From contig JALFBN010000011.1 in the NCBI GenBank assembly GCA_022772085.1, positions 1 through 64,000 on the forward strand: a DNA stretch of 64,000 bases. The letters are read 5' to 3'. The position numbers were made by a program, and so were the translations under genes. Below are positions 26,101-36,289 of the stretch, piece by piece (positions within the stretch are counted from its first letter, which is position 1; every line of letters starts with the position of its first letter). The notes below the pieces were generated by a model. It was not told the origin of the DNA and ran no database searches. It saw only the letters and a list, made by a program, of their open reading frames with translations. The DNA is from Porphyromonas sp. GTDB lineage: Bacteria; Bacteroidota; Bacteroidia; Bacteroidales; Porphyromonadaceae.

Positions 26101-27012
26101 ATGAACAGCCCCTGCCGTCGTGTCCTTGCTATCATAAATCCCATATCGGGAGTCGGATCCAAAACCCGTACCCCCGAGCTGCTGGCAGATGCCTACAACC
26201 AGCGTGAAGAGGAACTTCTGATCACCTATACCAAGGGAGAAGGGCATGCAACACAACTGGTACAAGAGGCCATCGAACACCAAATAGAGACGGTTATAGC
26301 CATTGGTGGCGATGGTACGATTAACGAAATTGCCGGAGCATTGCACGGCTCCTCCGTGAAGATGGGAATTATCCCCAAGGGAAGTGGAAATGGGTTGGCA
26401 CGTGCTTTAGGCCTTCCGCTCTCGGATGATGCAGAAGCAATCAAGGTTATTACCGAAGGTCACACCACCGCCATTGATACGGGTATCGTCAATGGAAAGC
26501 CCTTCTTTTGCACCTGTGGTGTAGGATTTGATGCCGAAATGACTAAACGTTATGCCGAAACCTCTCGCCGAGGACTTCTCACCTACATCCGTGCGGCAAT
26601 CGACGAATACATCGCCTTCAAACCTCAAAACTACCGTATCACTATTGACAACGAAGTTATTGAGACGCGCGCTTTCCTCGTTACGATAGCTAACATCGAC
26701 CAATATGGCAACAATTTCTACATCGCCCCCGGGGCAAGTCCCTCAGACGGGTTACTGGACCTCGTGATACTTCAACCTTTCGCCCCCCTCCTAGCGGGTC
26801 ATGTAGCCCTTCAGTTAGTCACGAAAAGTATCGACAAGAACAGTTCGGTCTACAACTACCGTGGTGCTCGTATCATTATCGAAAGAGACTGTGAAAAGGC
26901 TCCTGCACAAGTGGACGGAGAATCAGTCATGACGGGGGATCGCATCGAAATAGGAATCAAAAAACAGAGTCTTTTGGTATACACCCCTACTCCCCTACCC
27001 GACAAAAAATGA
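26101..27012 (+). CDS. YegS/diacylglycerol-kinase-family lipid kinase
   Basis: 303 residues. The nucleotide-binding loop IAIGGDGTINEIAGAL and the following GIIPKGSGNGLARALGLP are the signature of the DAGK catalytic domain; the N-terminal INPISGVG is also typical. The C-terminal half (GVGFDAEMTKRYAE, NNFYIAPGASPSDGLLDLVI, VDGES) is the beta-sandwich domain of YegS-like enzymes. Likely phosphorylates a lipid; in Bacteroidetes the substrate could be diacylglycerol, sphingoid base or undecaprenol, and sequence does not tell. Its stop overlaps the next ATG by four bases. Confidence 0.9.
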   Translation: MNSPCRRVLAIINPISGVGSKTRTPELLADAYNQREEELLITYTKGEGHATQLVQEAIEHQIETVIAIGGDGTINEIAGALHGSSVKMGIIPKGSGNGLARALGLPLSDDAEAIKVITEGHTTAIDTGIVNGKPFFCTCGVGFDAEMTKRYAETSRRGLLTYIRAAIDEYIAFKPQNYRITIDNEVIETRAFLVTIANIDQYGNNFYIAPGASPSDGLLDLVILQPFAPLLAGHVALQLVTKSIDKNSSVYNYRGARIIIERDCEKAPAQVDGESVMTGDRIEIGIKKQSLLVYTPTPLPDKK

Positions 27013-28010
27013 ATCTACACATCAGTATCCTCATGCTACTCGGAGGGCTTGCCCTCATCTACTACGGAGCCAACTTCTTAACGGATGGTGCCAGTTCCAT
27101 CGCTCGCAGGATGCAGGTCTCGGGGTTGGTGATCGGACTGACGATCGTAGCCGTGGGCACATCCGCACCCGAGTTGGCTGTAAGTCTGACGAGTGCCATT
27201 CAAGGGAAAGAAAGTATCTCCCTCGGCAATGTGGTAGGCAGTAATATATTCAACATCTTGGCAATCCTGGGACCCGTTGCTTTGATCTCTCCACTCAAAG
27301 TTGCCAAAAGCACCACCTACGTGGAGATCCCGATGCTCATCATCTTCTCCGTTATCTTACTGATCTTGGCACAAGACACTCTTTTCGAGGGCTCGGCAGG
27401 TGCGGATATCATCAGTAGAGGCGATGGGATCATCCTCCTACTGCTCTTTTTCATGTTCATTAGCTATACTTTTTACATTGCACGTAAGAGTATTCGGGAG
27501 GAGAAAGCCCTCAAAACGGAATCTCCCGATGCCCCGAAAATCAAAGTCTACGGATGGGGACTCTCCATCCTCATGGTATTGGGTGGGTTGGCTATGCTCG
27601 TTTTTGGTGGTAATACTTTTACCATCGGAGCATCGGATATTGCCCGAGCTCTAGGAGTGCAAGAAGCCATCATCGGGCTGACTCTTGTTGCCTTTGGAAC
27701 TTCCGTACCCGAACTGGCCACCTCCATTATTGCTGCTCGAAAGGGACATGCCGACATGGCGATCGGGAATATCGTGGGGAGCAACATCTTCAACACCATC
27801 TTTATCCTTGGGATCACGGCCACAGTACTTCCTATTCCGACACAGGGTATAACAGCTTTTGACTTCGGGGTGATGATGCTGGCGACAATCCTCCTCTTTA
27901 TGTTTACACTGTTCTATGGCAAGCGTGAGATCAAGCGTCTGGAGGGATTTATCCTGCTGGCGACCTACCTTGCCTACACCACTTGGCTCGTGGCACAGCA
28001 GCTCGTCTAA
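27009..28010 (+). CDS. Calcium/sodium antiporter, first of tandem pair
   Basis: 333 residues, about ten membrane helices in two inverted halves. The alpha-1 repeat [18 protein letters not shown] with [16 protein letters not shown] and the alpha-2 repeat [17 protein letters not shown] with [16 protein letters not shown] are the ion-binding motifs of the CaCA (YrbG-type) exchangers. A charged linker (REEKALKTESPDAPK) joins the halves. Followed after 67 bases by a near-copy, so the pair arose by duplication. Confidence 0.9.
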   Translation: MNLHISILMLLGGLALIYYGANFLTDGASSIARRMQVSGLVIGLTIVAVGTSAPELAVSLTSAIQGKESISLGNVVGSNIFNILAILGPVALISPLKVAKSTTYVEIPMLIIFSVILLILAQDTLFEGSAGADIISRGDGIILLLLFFMFISYTFYIARKSIREEKALKTESPDAPKIKVYGWGLSILMVLGGLAMLVFGGNTFTIGASDIARALGVQEAIIGLTLVAFGTSVPELATSIIAARKGHADMAIGNIVGSNIFNTIFILGITATVLPIPTQGITAFDFGVMMLATILLFMFTLFYGKREIKRLEGFILLATYLAYTTWLVAQQLV

Positions 28011-28077
28011 ACAAAAACTCCGATACAAACGACAAAGACATTGAGTATAAATCCCAGACTTTTTATCAAAACTAAAA

Positions 28078-29079
28078 ATGAATTTACTCATAAGCATCCT
28101 CATGCTACTCGGAGGGCTTGCCCTCATCTACTACGGGGCTAATTTCCTAACGGATGGTGCCAGTTCCATCGCTCGCAGGATGCAAATCTCGGGACTAGTA
28201 ATTGGTTTGACCATTGTGGCAATAGGCACTTCTACACCCGAATTGGCAGTAAGTCTAACCAGTGCCATCCAGGGGAAAGCAAGTATTGCTCTCGGGAATG
28301 TGGTGGGTAGCAATATATTCAATATCCTAGCGATCTTGGGACTCGTTGCCCTCATATCCCCAATCAAAGTAGCCAAGAGCACTACGTATGTGGAGATCCC
28401 AATGCTGCTCGTCATCTCCACAGCCCTACTGGTCTTAGCACAAGATTCCATTTTCGGAGGAGCAACCGACATGGATAGTCTCTGTCAAGGCGATGGGATC
28501 GTGCTCCTACTGCTCTTTGCCATGTTTATCGGCTACACCTTCTATATCGCACACAAGGGAATGCAAGAAGAAAAAGCCCTCAATACAGAGTTACCTGAAG
28601 CTCCTCGGATCAAAGTCTACGGCTGGGGGCTCTCTGTCCTCATGGTACTCGGTGGATTCGCCATGCTCATTGTTGGCGGGAACGTCTTTACTCAAGGAGC
28701 CTCTGAGATCGCTCGTGCCCTCGGGGTGCAAGAGGCCATCATCGGACTGACTCTTGTAGCAATAGGCACATCTGTACCCGAACTGGCAACCTCTGTTATT
28801 GCCGCCCGTAAGGGACACACCGACATGGCGATCGGGAATATTGTAGGGAGTAATATCTTCAACGCCACCTTCATCCTCGGTATCTCCTCCGCGGTGCACC
28901 CCATTGCCACTGCAGGGATCACCTCCCTTGACTTTGGGATCATGATGCTGGCGACGATCCTCCTCTTCGTATTCTCTCTACTCTATGGCAAACTCGAACT
29001 CAAACGCATAGAGGGATTCATCCTGCTAGCGATTTATGTTGCCTACACTACCTGGCTCGTTGTACAACAGCTAGTCTAA
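28078..29079 (+). CDS. Calcium/sodium antiporter, second of tandem pair
   Basis: 333 residues, exactly the same length as its upstream neighbour and very similar throughout. Alpha repeats: [34 protein letters not shown] and [33 protein letters not shown]. One visible change is GTSA to GTST in the first ion-binding motif; the linker and periplasmic loops also differ ([14 protein letters not shown]). Start [13 protein letters not shown] mirrors the first copy ([13 protein letters not shown]). Different ion preference or expression is possible. Confidence 0.9.
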   Translation: MNLLISILMLLGGLALIYYGANFLTDGASSIARRMQISGLVIGLTIVAIGTSTPELAVSLTSAIQGKASIALGNVVGSNIFNILAILGLVALISPIKVAKSTTYVEIPMLLVISTALLVLAQDSIFGGATDMDSLCQGDGIVLLLLFAMFIGYTFYIAHKGMQEEKALNTELPEAPRIKVYGWGLSVLMVLGGFAMLIVGGNVFTQGASEIARALGVQEAIIGLTLVAIGTSVPELATSVIAARKGHTDMAIGNIVGSNIFNATFILGISSAVHPIATAGITSLDFGIMMLATILLFVFSLLYGKLELKRIEGFILLAIYVAYTTWLVVQQLV

Positions 29080-29094
29080 ATAAAACATCTCGAT

Positions 29095-29637
29095 ATGAAA
29101 TATATCCTTTGCCCGTACTGTAAAAAACGTCTGGAAGCCTCTTGGATTCGAAGCGTCCTCGATAAATCGGGGCACGTAGATACGCCCTGTCCGGGGTGCC
29201 ATCGGAGGCTTGCATTCTCCCTCAGGAAGTCAAAATCAGACGACAGTGCACCAGCAGACAAGGTCTCTAGCCATGCCCGTTCCAGAGAAGAGAGCCAACC
29301 TCTGGCCTACCTGCAAGTGGTGGAAAACGTTTTCGGCTATGCAGCACAATTCCCCCTGTACGAGGGACTCAATCGCGTAGGACGATACAATGACAAGCAC
29401 ACACAGATAGAGGTCGCCATTCGCACGGCTGACCCCAGTCTCGATCGCAATCAATCACTGATCACAATGGAGCGAGATGCCACAACGGGAGAGGCCTTCG
29501 CCATCATTATGGACGATGACAGCATGACAGGCACCTTCGTCAATGCCCGTGAGTTGGAGCCGGGAGAGAAACATCTGCTTCGTGATGGCGATGTGATTAC
29601 CCTGGGGGCAACTTCTCTCATATACTCGATTAAATAG
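29095..29637 (+). CDS. FHA-domain protein with N-terminal zinc ribbon
   Basis: 180 residues. CPYC (6-9) and CPGC (33-36) form a likely zinc ribbon. A Ser-rich linker leads to an FHA domain (about 85-180): [51 protein letters not shown] domains bind phosphothreonine peptides; the GR, S and TGTFVN positions needed for this are present. No kinase is encoded nearby. Sixteen bases after the antiporter pair, probably same transcript. Confidence 0.85.
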   Translation: MKYILCPYCKKRLEASWIRSVLDKSGHVDTPCPGCHRRLAFSLRKSKSDDSAPADKVSSHARSREESQPLAYLQVVENVFGYAAQFPLYEGLNRVGRYNDKHTQIEVAIRTADPSLDRNQSLITMERDATTGEAFAIIMDDDSMTGTFVNARELEPGEKHLLRDGDVITLGATSLIYSIK

Positions 29638-29659
29638 CCTTATTTCCCCAAATAGATCT

Positions 29660-30820
29660 ATGACAGCCCCCAAGAAAAGAGCCCTGATTACCGGAGTAAC
29701 TGGACAAGACGGTGCCTACCTCAGCGAATATCTACTCAAACGTGGATACGAAGTACATGGGCTCAAACGCCGCTCCTCTCTCTTCAATACCGAGCGAATC
29801 GACCACCTCTACCAAGACCCTCACCAAGCAGAGAGAAACTTTTTCTTGCACTATGGCGATATGACCGATGGGCAGGGGCTCGCTCGCCTTGTTGAGGAAA
29901 TTGCACCGGACGAAGTCTACAATCTAGCAGCTCAAAGCCATGTCAAAGTAAGTTTTGAACTTCCTGAATACACAGCCGACGTGGTGGCATTAGGGACACT
30001 GCGCCTACTCGAAGCAATACATCTGTTGCATAAGGAAAAGGAGATCCGATTTTACCAAGCCTCCACCAGCGAACTCTTCGGTTTGGTGCAGGAGATGCCC
30101 CAACGAGAGACGACCCCTTTTTATCCCCGAAGTCCCTATGCCGTTGCCAAACTCTATGCCTATTGGATTACGGTAAACTACCGAGAGGCTTATGGGATGC
30201 ACGCCAGCAATGGGATCCTCTTCAACCACGAGTCTCCTCTTCGGGGCGAAACCTTCGTAACCCGCAAGATCTCTCGCAGTGCCAGTCGTATTGCTATGGG
30301 CTTGCAGGAGTGCCTCTACCTCGGGAACCTGTCAGCCCGAAGAGATTGGGGACATGCCAAGGATTACGTCCGCTCGATGCACCTTATTTTGCAACGAGAT
30401 ACTCCCGATGACTACGTGGTCGCGACGGGAGTTACCACAGAAGTGCGTACTTTCGTTCGCTTGGCATTTGCACATATGGGACTTACAATAGAGTTTCAGG
30501 GAGATGGGTTGCAGGAAGTCGGTGTGGTAACTGCTCTTGACAAAGATCGGTTTCAAGTCGCTGTCGGCGAAGTTTTTTTACCCCATGCCCAATCCCTCAT
30601 CGGGAAGGCGATCGTAGCCGTGGACCCTGCCTATTTCAGACCCACTGAAGTAGAGGTTTTGCTCGGAGACGCATCCAAAGCAGAGAAGTTACTCCATTGG
30701 AAAGCAGAACACACCCTCGAAGATATTGTGTGCGACATGATGATCAATGACCTGCAACTGATGAAGCGAGAAGCTTATCTAAAACAGGGCGGATTCTCCA
30801 TCTGCAATTACTTTGAATAA
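29660..30820 (+). CDS. gmd: GDP-mannose 4,6-dehydratase
   Basis: 386 residues. First step of GDP-L-fucose synthesis: GDP-mannose to GDP-4-keto-6-deoxymannose. Rossmann motif [15 protein letters not shown], catalytic region [10 protein letters not shown], and [10 protein letters not shown] (Tyr-x3-Lys), [15 protein letters not shown] and [10 protein letters not shown], all diagnostic. Near full length. Between about residues 285 and 320 there is an insert ([16 protein letters not shown]) where shorter family members have less. Followed by fcl with a 25-base gap. Confidence 0.95.
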   Translation: MTAPKKRALITGVTGQDGAYLSEYLLKRGYEVHGLKRRSSLFNTERIDHLYQDPHQAERNFFLHYGDMTDGQGLARLVEEIAPDEVYNLAAQSHVKVSFELPEYTADVVALGTLRLLEAIHLLHKEKEIRFYQASTSELFGLVQEMPQRETTPFYPRSPYAVAKLYAYWITVNYREAYGMHASNGILFNHESPLRGETFVTRKISRSASRIAMGLQECLYLGNLSARRDWGHAKDYVRSMHLILQRDTPDDYVVATGVTTEVRTFVRLAFAHMGLTIEFQGDGLQEVGVVTALDKDRFQVAVGEVFLPHAQSLIGKAIVAVDPAYFRPTEVEVLLGDASKAEKLLHWKAEHTLEDIVCDMMINDLQLMKREAYLKQGGFSICNYFE

Positions 30821-30845
30821 CTTCCCCAAAAGGATCGAATACGCT

Positions 30846-31922
30846 ATGGACAAAAAAGCACGCATTTATGTTGCGGGACACCGAGGTCTGGTCGGCAGCG
30901 CCATCTTACGAACACTCCAAAGAGAGGGATACGAACATCTCATTACCCGTAGCCATGCTGAACTGGACCTCTTAGATGCTGTGGCAGTACGCCATTTTTT
31001 CGACCAAGAGCAACCCGAATATGTCTTTTTGGCAGCGGCTTTCGTCGGGGGAATCCTAGCCAATAGTCGTTATAGGGCAGACTTCATCTATAACAACTTA
31101 GGGATACAGCAAAACGTGATCGGAGAGAGCTTTAGGCACCATGTTAAGAAACTCTTATTCCTCGGAAGCACCTGTATTTACCCTAAAGAGGCTCCGCAAC
31201 CGATGCGCGAGGAGGATCTCCTCACCTCCACACTTGAATATACCAACGAACCCTATGCCATCGCCAAAATAGCAGGGATAAAAATGTGCGAGAGCTTTAA
31301 TCTGCAATATGGATGCAACTATCTCACTGTAATGCCGACCAATCTATATGGTCCCGGGGATAATTTTCACCTCGAAAACAGTCATGTACTCCCTGCAATG
31401 ATACGCAAAATGCATCTGGCCAAACTGCTCCGAAATCAGGACTGGGAGGCTCTTCGAAGAGACCTTGCCCTACGTCCCGTCTCGGGAATTGACTCCTCAG
31501 ACCCACAATCCAAGATCAGCCAACGACTGGAGGACTTCGGTATAGAACCCGATCAACTGGTTCTATGGGGATCAGGGACCCCTCTCAGAGAGTTTATGTG
31601 GAGCGAAGATATGGCAGAAGCTTGTATCTTTGTCATGAATAACGTGGACTTCGCACAATTGCGAGACCTATGCCATCCCGAAGAGGTACGCAACTGCCAC
31701 CTTAACGTAGGTACAGGGATTGAGCATTCCATTGCACAGATAGCCGAGGAAGTACGTCAGGTTGTCGGATTTGAAGGAAAGATCACCTTTGATCACCTAC
31801 ACCCCGATGGCACCTATCGCAAAAGAACAGACCCCTCTCGCTTAGCTCGCCTGGGATGGCAATACACCACCTCCATCGAAAAGGGATTACCTCAATTGTA
31901 TCAGTGGTACTGCCCCAACTAA
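30846..31922 (+). CDS. fcl: GDP-L-fucose synthase
   Basis: 358 residues from ATG 30846 (MDKKARIYVAGHRGLVGSAI); the open frame extends upstream into gmd but the glycine-rich loop fixes this start. Epimerase-reductase that completes GDP-L-fucose. Seen: GHRGLVGSA, FLGSTCIYPKEAPQPM, YAIAKIAG (Tyr-x3-Lys), PTNLYGPGDNF, SGTPLREFMWSEDMAEA. An insert around residues 195-230 (ALRPVSGIDSSDPQSK) is longer than in E. coli WcaG but common in Bacteroidetes. Forms an operon with gmd; the product feeds surface polysaccharide or glycoprotein fucosylation. Confidence 0.95.
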   Translation: MDKKARIYVAGHRGLVGSAILRTLQREGYEHLITRSHAELDLLDAVAVRHFFDQEQPEYVFLAAAFVGGILANSRYRADFIYNNLGIQQNVIGESFRHHVKKLLFLGSTCIYPKEAPQPMREEDLLTSTLEYTNEPYAIAKIAGIKMCESFNLQYGCNYLTVMPTNLYGPGDNFHLENSHVLPAMIRKMHLAKLLRNQDWEALRRDLALRPVSGIDSSDPQSKISQRLEDFGIEPDQLVLWGSGTPLREFMWSEDMAEACIFVMNNVDFAQLRDLCHPEEVRNCHLNVGTGIEHSIAQIAEEVRQVVGFEGKITFDHLHPDGTYRKRTDPSRLARLGWQYTTSIEKGLPQLYQWYCPN

Positions 31923-31979
31923 AAGCAAAAAGAACGAATAAGCACAATACAGATTTAGTCATTTCCGTTAGTTGATTGT

Positions 31980-33284
31980 ATGCTCAGTAGCCAGATAGAA
32001 GCTCAGTGTATTGAACTCATAAAAACCGAAGTGGTACCTGCCACGGGTTGCACCGAACCTGTGGCGGTGGCTCTTGCTGTTGCCAAAGCAGCCCAAGTAC
32101 TCCAAGAGTCGCCCCGTAGTATCGAGGTACTCCTTAGTGCCAATATGCTCAAAAATGCAATGGGTGTGGGCATTCCCGCTACCGGTATGATCGGACTCCC
32201 CATTGCCGTGGCCCTAGGAGCTATCATTGCAGAGCCTTCAAAAGAATTAACGATATTGGAAGGATTCTCTGCGCAACAGCTCGCCCAAGCAAAAGCTCTC
32301 GTAGATCAAAAAATCACCTCTATAAAGCTCAAAGAGGGCGATGTGGACAAACTCTATATTGAGGTAATCATCAAGGGCGATCAGCACGAAGCAAGTGCCA
32401 TCATACTGGGAAATCATCGGAATATCGTCTATGCCCGACGGGACCAAGAGGTGCTTTTCGACGACAGGCAAAAAGAGACATCGCCCACCACTCCGAGTAA
32501 GGAGAATGATGATGAACTCAAACTGACCTTCGACCTTGTCTACGACTTTGCCACGACAACGGATCTGGATAAATTGACCTTCATCAAAGAGGCAGCTCGT
32601 CTCAATCAAGAAGCCAGCAACTTCAGTCTTCAAGGCACTTATGGTCATGCCGTGGGGCGTATGATACAAGGGAACCTAGGCAAAAAGTATCTAGGGAACT
32701 CTGCCCTCACCGAAATGCTCACCTATACAAGTGCCGCATGTGATGCACGTATGGACGGAGCCCCCGTAACCGTGATGAGTAACTCGGGAAGTGGAAACCA
32801 AGGAATCACGGCCACCCTTCCCGTATTGACCTTTGCCAAACACGAGGGAGCAGACGAGGAGCATACCATCCGTGCCCTGATTCTCAGCAACCTTATGGTG
32901 ATCTATGTCAAACAAAAGCTGGGAAGGCTCTCCGCCCTCTGTGGATGCGTTGTGGCGGCTACCGGCTCTAGTTGTGGATTAACCTACCTCATGGGCGGTA
33001 GTCGTGAACAGATTGGATTTGCCATAAAGAACATGGTAGGCAACATTACCGGGATGCTATGTGACGGAGCAAAACCGAGTTGTAGCATGAAAGTTTCCAG
33101 CGGCGTCTCCACGGCCATGTTCTCGGCACTTCTTGCGATGGAACACAAAGTCGTAACTAGTAGCGAGGGGATTGTGGATGACGATGTAGACCGCACCGTA
33201 GACAACCTTACCGGTATTGGTCGTGTAGGCATGAATGAAACTGACCGACTTGTTCTCGATATAATGACACAAAAACAACACTAA
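31980..33284 (+). CDS. L-cysteine desulfidase / serine dehydratase alpha-like protein (UPF0597)
   Basis: 434 residues. Matches the YhaM/CyuA family of 4Fe-4S enzymes: VVPATGCTEPVAVALAVAKA near the N-terminus, SANMLKNAMGVGIP, then the conserved NSGSGNQGITATLPV, GCVVAATGSSCGLTYLMGG, MLCDGAKPSCSMKVS and the terminal GRVGMNETDRLVLDIM. The cysteines are placed to hold the iron-sulfur cluster. Likely releases sulfide, pyruvate and ammonia from cysteine, or deaminates serine; the substrate cannot be fixed from sequence. Confidence 0.85.
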   Translation: MLSSQIEAQCIELIKTEVVPATGCTEPVAVALAVAKAAQVLQESPRSIEVLLSANMLKNAMGVGIPATGMIGLPIAVALGAIIAEPSKELTILEGFSAQQLAQAKALVDQKITSIKLKEGDVDKLYIEVIIKGDQHEASAIILGNHRNIVYARRDQEVLFDDRQKETSPTTPSKENDDELKLTFDLVYDFATTTDLDKLTFIKEAARLNQEASNFSLQGTYGHAVGRMIQGNLGKKYLGNSALTEMLTYTSAACDARMDGAPVTVMSNSGSGNQGITATLPVLTFAKHEGADEEHTIRALILSNLMVIYVKQKLGRLSALCGCVVAATGSSCGLTYLMGGSREQIGFAIKNMVGNITGMLCDGAKPSCSMKVSSGVSTAMFSALLAMEHKVVTSSEGIVDDDVDRTVDNLTGIGRVGMNETDRLVLDIMTQKQH

Positions 33285-33310
33285 AAAGTAACCCTATACA
33301 GTCTAACTTC

Positions 33311-35032
33311 ATGGCATCAAACGCTACATCCCCACAAGCGAAGATGACGCTGCCCGCTTTCGTGCGCCTCATGCTCCGCAATTGGTACTGGTTCATCCTA
33401 GCCCTTTTCATCGCCGGAGTGGGCATTAAACTCAAGAGTAGAAGCACTGTCGTAGGGAATAACAGATATCGTATGGCAGTGATGACTCGATTCCCCATGC
33501 AAGTACCTCAAAGTCCAACTGCCTCTTCTATAACAGTTAATGCATCCGAAAGTAGCGAAGCTCCCCTTTGGAAACACGTTCCTGCGTTTGATGCCACACA
33601 AATCTACGGATGGATTGTCTCTGCAGACATCATCCATCGAGCAGGGAAGCATTTGGGCTTTGAAGTCGATTATCTACAAAAAGATCTGATCTTCTCTAAG
33701 GATATATACAATTATATTCCCTTCAAGATCCTTTTCCCCGATGCTCTAGACACGGACCAATTCTCCCTCACGGCACACTCGAGTCCTGAGGGGATCACCG
33801 TCTCAAAAATCAGTGGGATTTTTCAAGGAAGACCTATTGTTGAAGGGGATCCCATCCTCGTCCCTTGGGAGGGTGAAGCCCAATCTCCTGTGGGTCTGAT
33901 CCGCCTGGAAGATAATCCGGGATGGGAAGAGTACGGCAAAGGTCCCTACAAAGAGGAGAAACCGATCACCATTGTACGCAAAAGTGTTATCGAAACACGT
34001 GCCCAATACGACTGGGATATGCAACTCAGTGTCGAGATGCCGAATTTCCTCAACTCCGAATTTACAACGACGGGATCGGCAAGACGTGCCAAACAGCTCC
34101 TCTCGGAGATGCTCGTTGAGCTCGACTCCATCATACGATACAACCTCACACTAGATCTGAACAAGGAACAGGAGATGATCGAAGCGGCCCTCAAACACCT
34201 GACTTCCCCCGACAGCACCACCACGTACCTATCTGTAGAAAGCCGTGCACAGGAGATCAAAGCACTCCAAGCTCAGCTCGCTCGCACCTTGACCAACAGA
34301 GAGGTACTTCGCTATGACCACTTGCTAGAAGTAACAGCAACTCCGGCCCTTCAACCTGCACCGGGAGGCAAGCTAATGACCTCCGTAGTACTGCTACTCC
34401 TCGCCCTCATTATCCCCACTTTGCTAATCTATTATGTGTGGCTTATGAGAGGAACTGTGCTAGAGATCAACCAACTTACTAGCTATTGGAGAGAAAAGAT
34501 ACAAGAGGGGCTCCGTCTACACCGTAGCCGACACGATTTGAACGAGGATACAGAGGCTTTTGACCGATTGCGCCTATACCTGCAAACGCAACAGGAATCG
34601 GGAGACAAAAAACGTCCCATCGTCTTTACAACTCCATCCGAGAGCCTTGCGGCACAGAGGAGGCTAAACAAATTGGTAACAGCGATCGCCACGAAAGAGG
34701 CGACGACAGAAAAAGGAGAAAATACGCATAAAATCATACACCTCGGAAGCCAGACAGAAAGTACACTACCTCACTTCCGATCAATAAGTTCGGGATATTG
34801 GGGGAGCATTCAGTTCTACCAAGATATAGCTACATCGGAAGAGCCTATTTGGATCATTGCGCCATCGGATGCCGTCTTGCTGATTGCACCCCATGCGGCA
34901 CAGATCATCGTCGTCGTCGAGCAAGATCAAAGCAAAACCTCCATGCTCTCTAGTCTGGAACGGGATCTCGCTGCACAAAAGAATCCGATCGTCGCAGTGT
35001 GGGTACGCAACGCGCAACCGTTTTCCCGCTAA
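33311..35032 (+). CDS. Polysaccharide co-polymerase-like membrane protein with degenerate kinase domain
   Basis: 573 residues. A first membrane helix (WYWFILALFIAGVGIKL), a large periplasmic part ending in coiled coil (EIKALQAQLARTLTNREVL), a second helix (SVVLLLLALIIPTLLIYYVWLM) and a cytoplasmic C-terminus of about 200 residues. This is the layout of Wzz/Wzc chain-length proteins. The C-terminal part has the strand-helix pattern of BY-kinases (PIVFTTPSESLAAQRRLNK, DAVLLIAPHAAQIIVVVEQD, SMLSSLERDL) but no Walker A, so it cannot hydrolyse ATP. Next to gmd-fcl, it may serve LPS or capsule chain length. Assignment is by layout, not by clear homology. Confidence 0.55.
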   Translation: MASNATSPQAKMTLPAFVRLMLRNWYWFILALFIAGVGIKLKSRSTVVGNNRYRMAVMTRFPMQVPQSPTASSITVNASESSEAPLWKHVPAFDATQIYGWIVSADIIHRAGKHLGFEVDYLQKDLIFSKDIYNYIPFKILFPDALDTDQFSLTAHSSPEGITVSKISGIFQGRPIVEGDPILVPWEGEAQSPVGLIRLEDNPGWEEYGKGPYKEEKPITIVRKSVIETRAQYDWDMQLSVEMPNFLNSEFTTTGSARRAKQLLSEMLVELDSIIRYNLTLDLNKEQEMIEAALKHLTSPDSTTTYLSVESRAQEIKALQAQLARTLTNREVLRYDHLLEVTATPALQPAPGGKLMTSVVLLLLALIIPTLLIYYVWLMRGTVLEINQLTSYWREKIQEGLRLHRSRHDLNEDTEAFDRLRLYLQTQQESGDKKRPIVFTTPSESLAAQRRLNKLVTAIATKEATTEKGENTHKIIHLGSQTESTLPHFRSISSGYWGSIQFYQDIATSEEPIWIIAPSDAVLLIAPHAAQIIVVVEQDQSKTSMLSSLERDLAAQKNPIVAVWVRNAQPFSR

Positions 35033-35044
35033 TCTGCTGTAATC

Positions 35045-36223
35045 ATGATTATCAATAGTCTTCTCGATACGGACTTATACAAGTTCACCACAGGGTATGC
35101 TTACGCCAAATTGTTTCCGTATGCCTATGGGCACTTCAAATTCATAGATCGAGACAATCGAGTTTATCCCAAAGGTTTTGATCAGTTGCTACGTCAAGAG
35201 ATTGACCACATGGCCAAGATCGAGCTCAGCAACAGCGAAGCGCAATTCATCGCCCAGCGAATGCCTTACATACCTCCCACGCATATTGATATGTTGCGAG
35301 GATTTCGATTTAACCCCGAGGAGCTGACTATTGTACAAGATCAAGAGGGACATTTGCATATCGATGCCGAGGGGCCTCTCTACCGAGTGACTTTGTGGGA
35401 GACGCCTATACTCGCACTCGTCAGCGAATTATACTATCGGGTGATGCACATACTCCCCAATAAGGAATATACCCAACGTGTGGCAATCGAAAAGGCACAG
35501 CGGCTAGAATCCGAGGGGTTGAATTTCTCCCTCTTCGGTATGCGCCGTCGCTTCAGCTACGATATAGAAGACGAGATCACGCGCATTATGCGAGCATACG
35601 CCCCCAAGCACTTCTTTGGTACGAGTAATGTACACTTCGCGCACAAGTACAATCTGAATGTTTCGGGTACACATCCACATGAATGGATCCAATTCCACGG
35701 AGCAATCTACGGCTACAAAATGGCAAACTATATGGCCATGGAGGACTGGATCAACGTGTACGACGGAGACCTCGGAACAGTACTTACGGATACCTATACA
35801 ACCAACGTTTTTCTGCGTAACTTCAGCAAGAAGCATGCCCAACTCTATACAAGCTTACGCCACGATAGCGGAGATCCATTCCGGTTTGTAGACAAGGCGA
35901 TCGCTCGGTATCGGGAACTCAAGGTCGATCCAAAGATCAAATACATCATATTTTCGGATAGTCTCAATGTGGATAAAGCGATTAAGATACGCGATTATTG
36001 TTCGGATCAGATTCGTTGCTCTTTTGGTATTGGGACGAACCTCACCAACGATACAGACTGCGGAGCCCTCCCCTCGAACATTGTGATGAAACTCTGGCGT
36101 TGCAAAATGACTGAGCGTGAAGAGTGGAGTTATTGTGTCAAACTGAGCGATGCACACGGTAAATATACAGGGACTCCCGAAGAGATTGAATTGGCACGTC
36201 GCACATTGGGGATCATTGATTAA
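35045..36223 (+). CDS. pncB: Nicotinate phosphoribosyltransferase
   Basis: 392 residues. Makes nicotinate mononucleotide from nicotinate and PRPP with ATP. Start MIINSLLDTDLYKFTTGYA is the conserved N-terminus (DLYKFT). Further: NVSGTHPHEWIQFHGA (the His region phosphorylated in the family), LRHDSGDPFRFVDKAI, IIFSDSLNVDKA and FGIGTNLTNDT, the phosphoribosyl-binding motifs. Followed by nadD, the next step of the same pathway. Confidence 0.95.
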   Translation: MIINSLLDTDLYKFTTGYAYAKLFPYAYGHFKFIDRDNRVYPKGFDQLLRQEIDHMAKIELSNSEAQFIAQRMPYIPPTHIDMLRGFRFNPEELTIVQDQEGHLHIDAEGPLYRVTLWETPILALVSELYYRVMHILPNKEYTQRVAIEKAQRLESEGLNFSLFGMRRRFSYDIEDEITRIMRAYAPKHFFGTSNVHFAHKYNLNVSGTHPHEWIQFHGAIYGYKMANYMAMEDWINVYDGDLGTVLTDTYTTNVFLRNFSKKHAQLYTSLRHDSGDPFRFVDKAIARYRELKVDPKIKYIIFSDSLNVDKAIKIRDYCSDQIRCSFGIGTNLTNDTDCGALPSNIVMKLWRCKMTEREEWSYCVKLSDAHGKYTGTPEEIELARRTLGIID

Positions 36224-36289
36224 ACAGAAAGTGTGCACCCTCGTTCCTCACAGAAGTTCACAGGAAAGAGTCTAAAGGTCATTATACAG

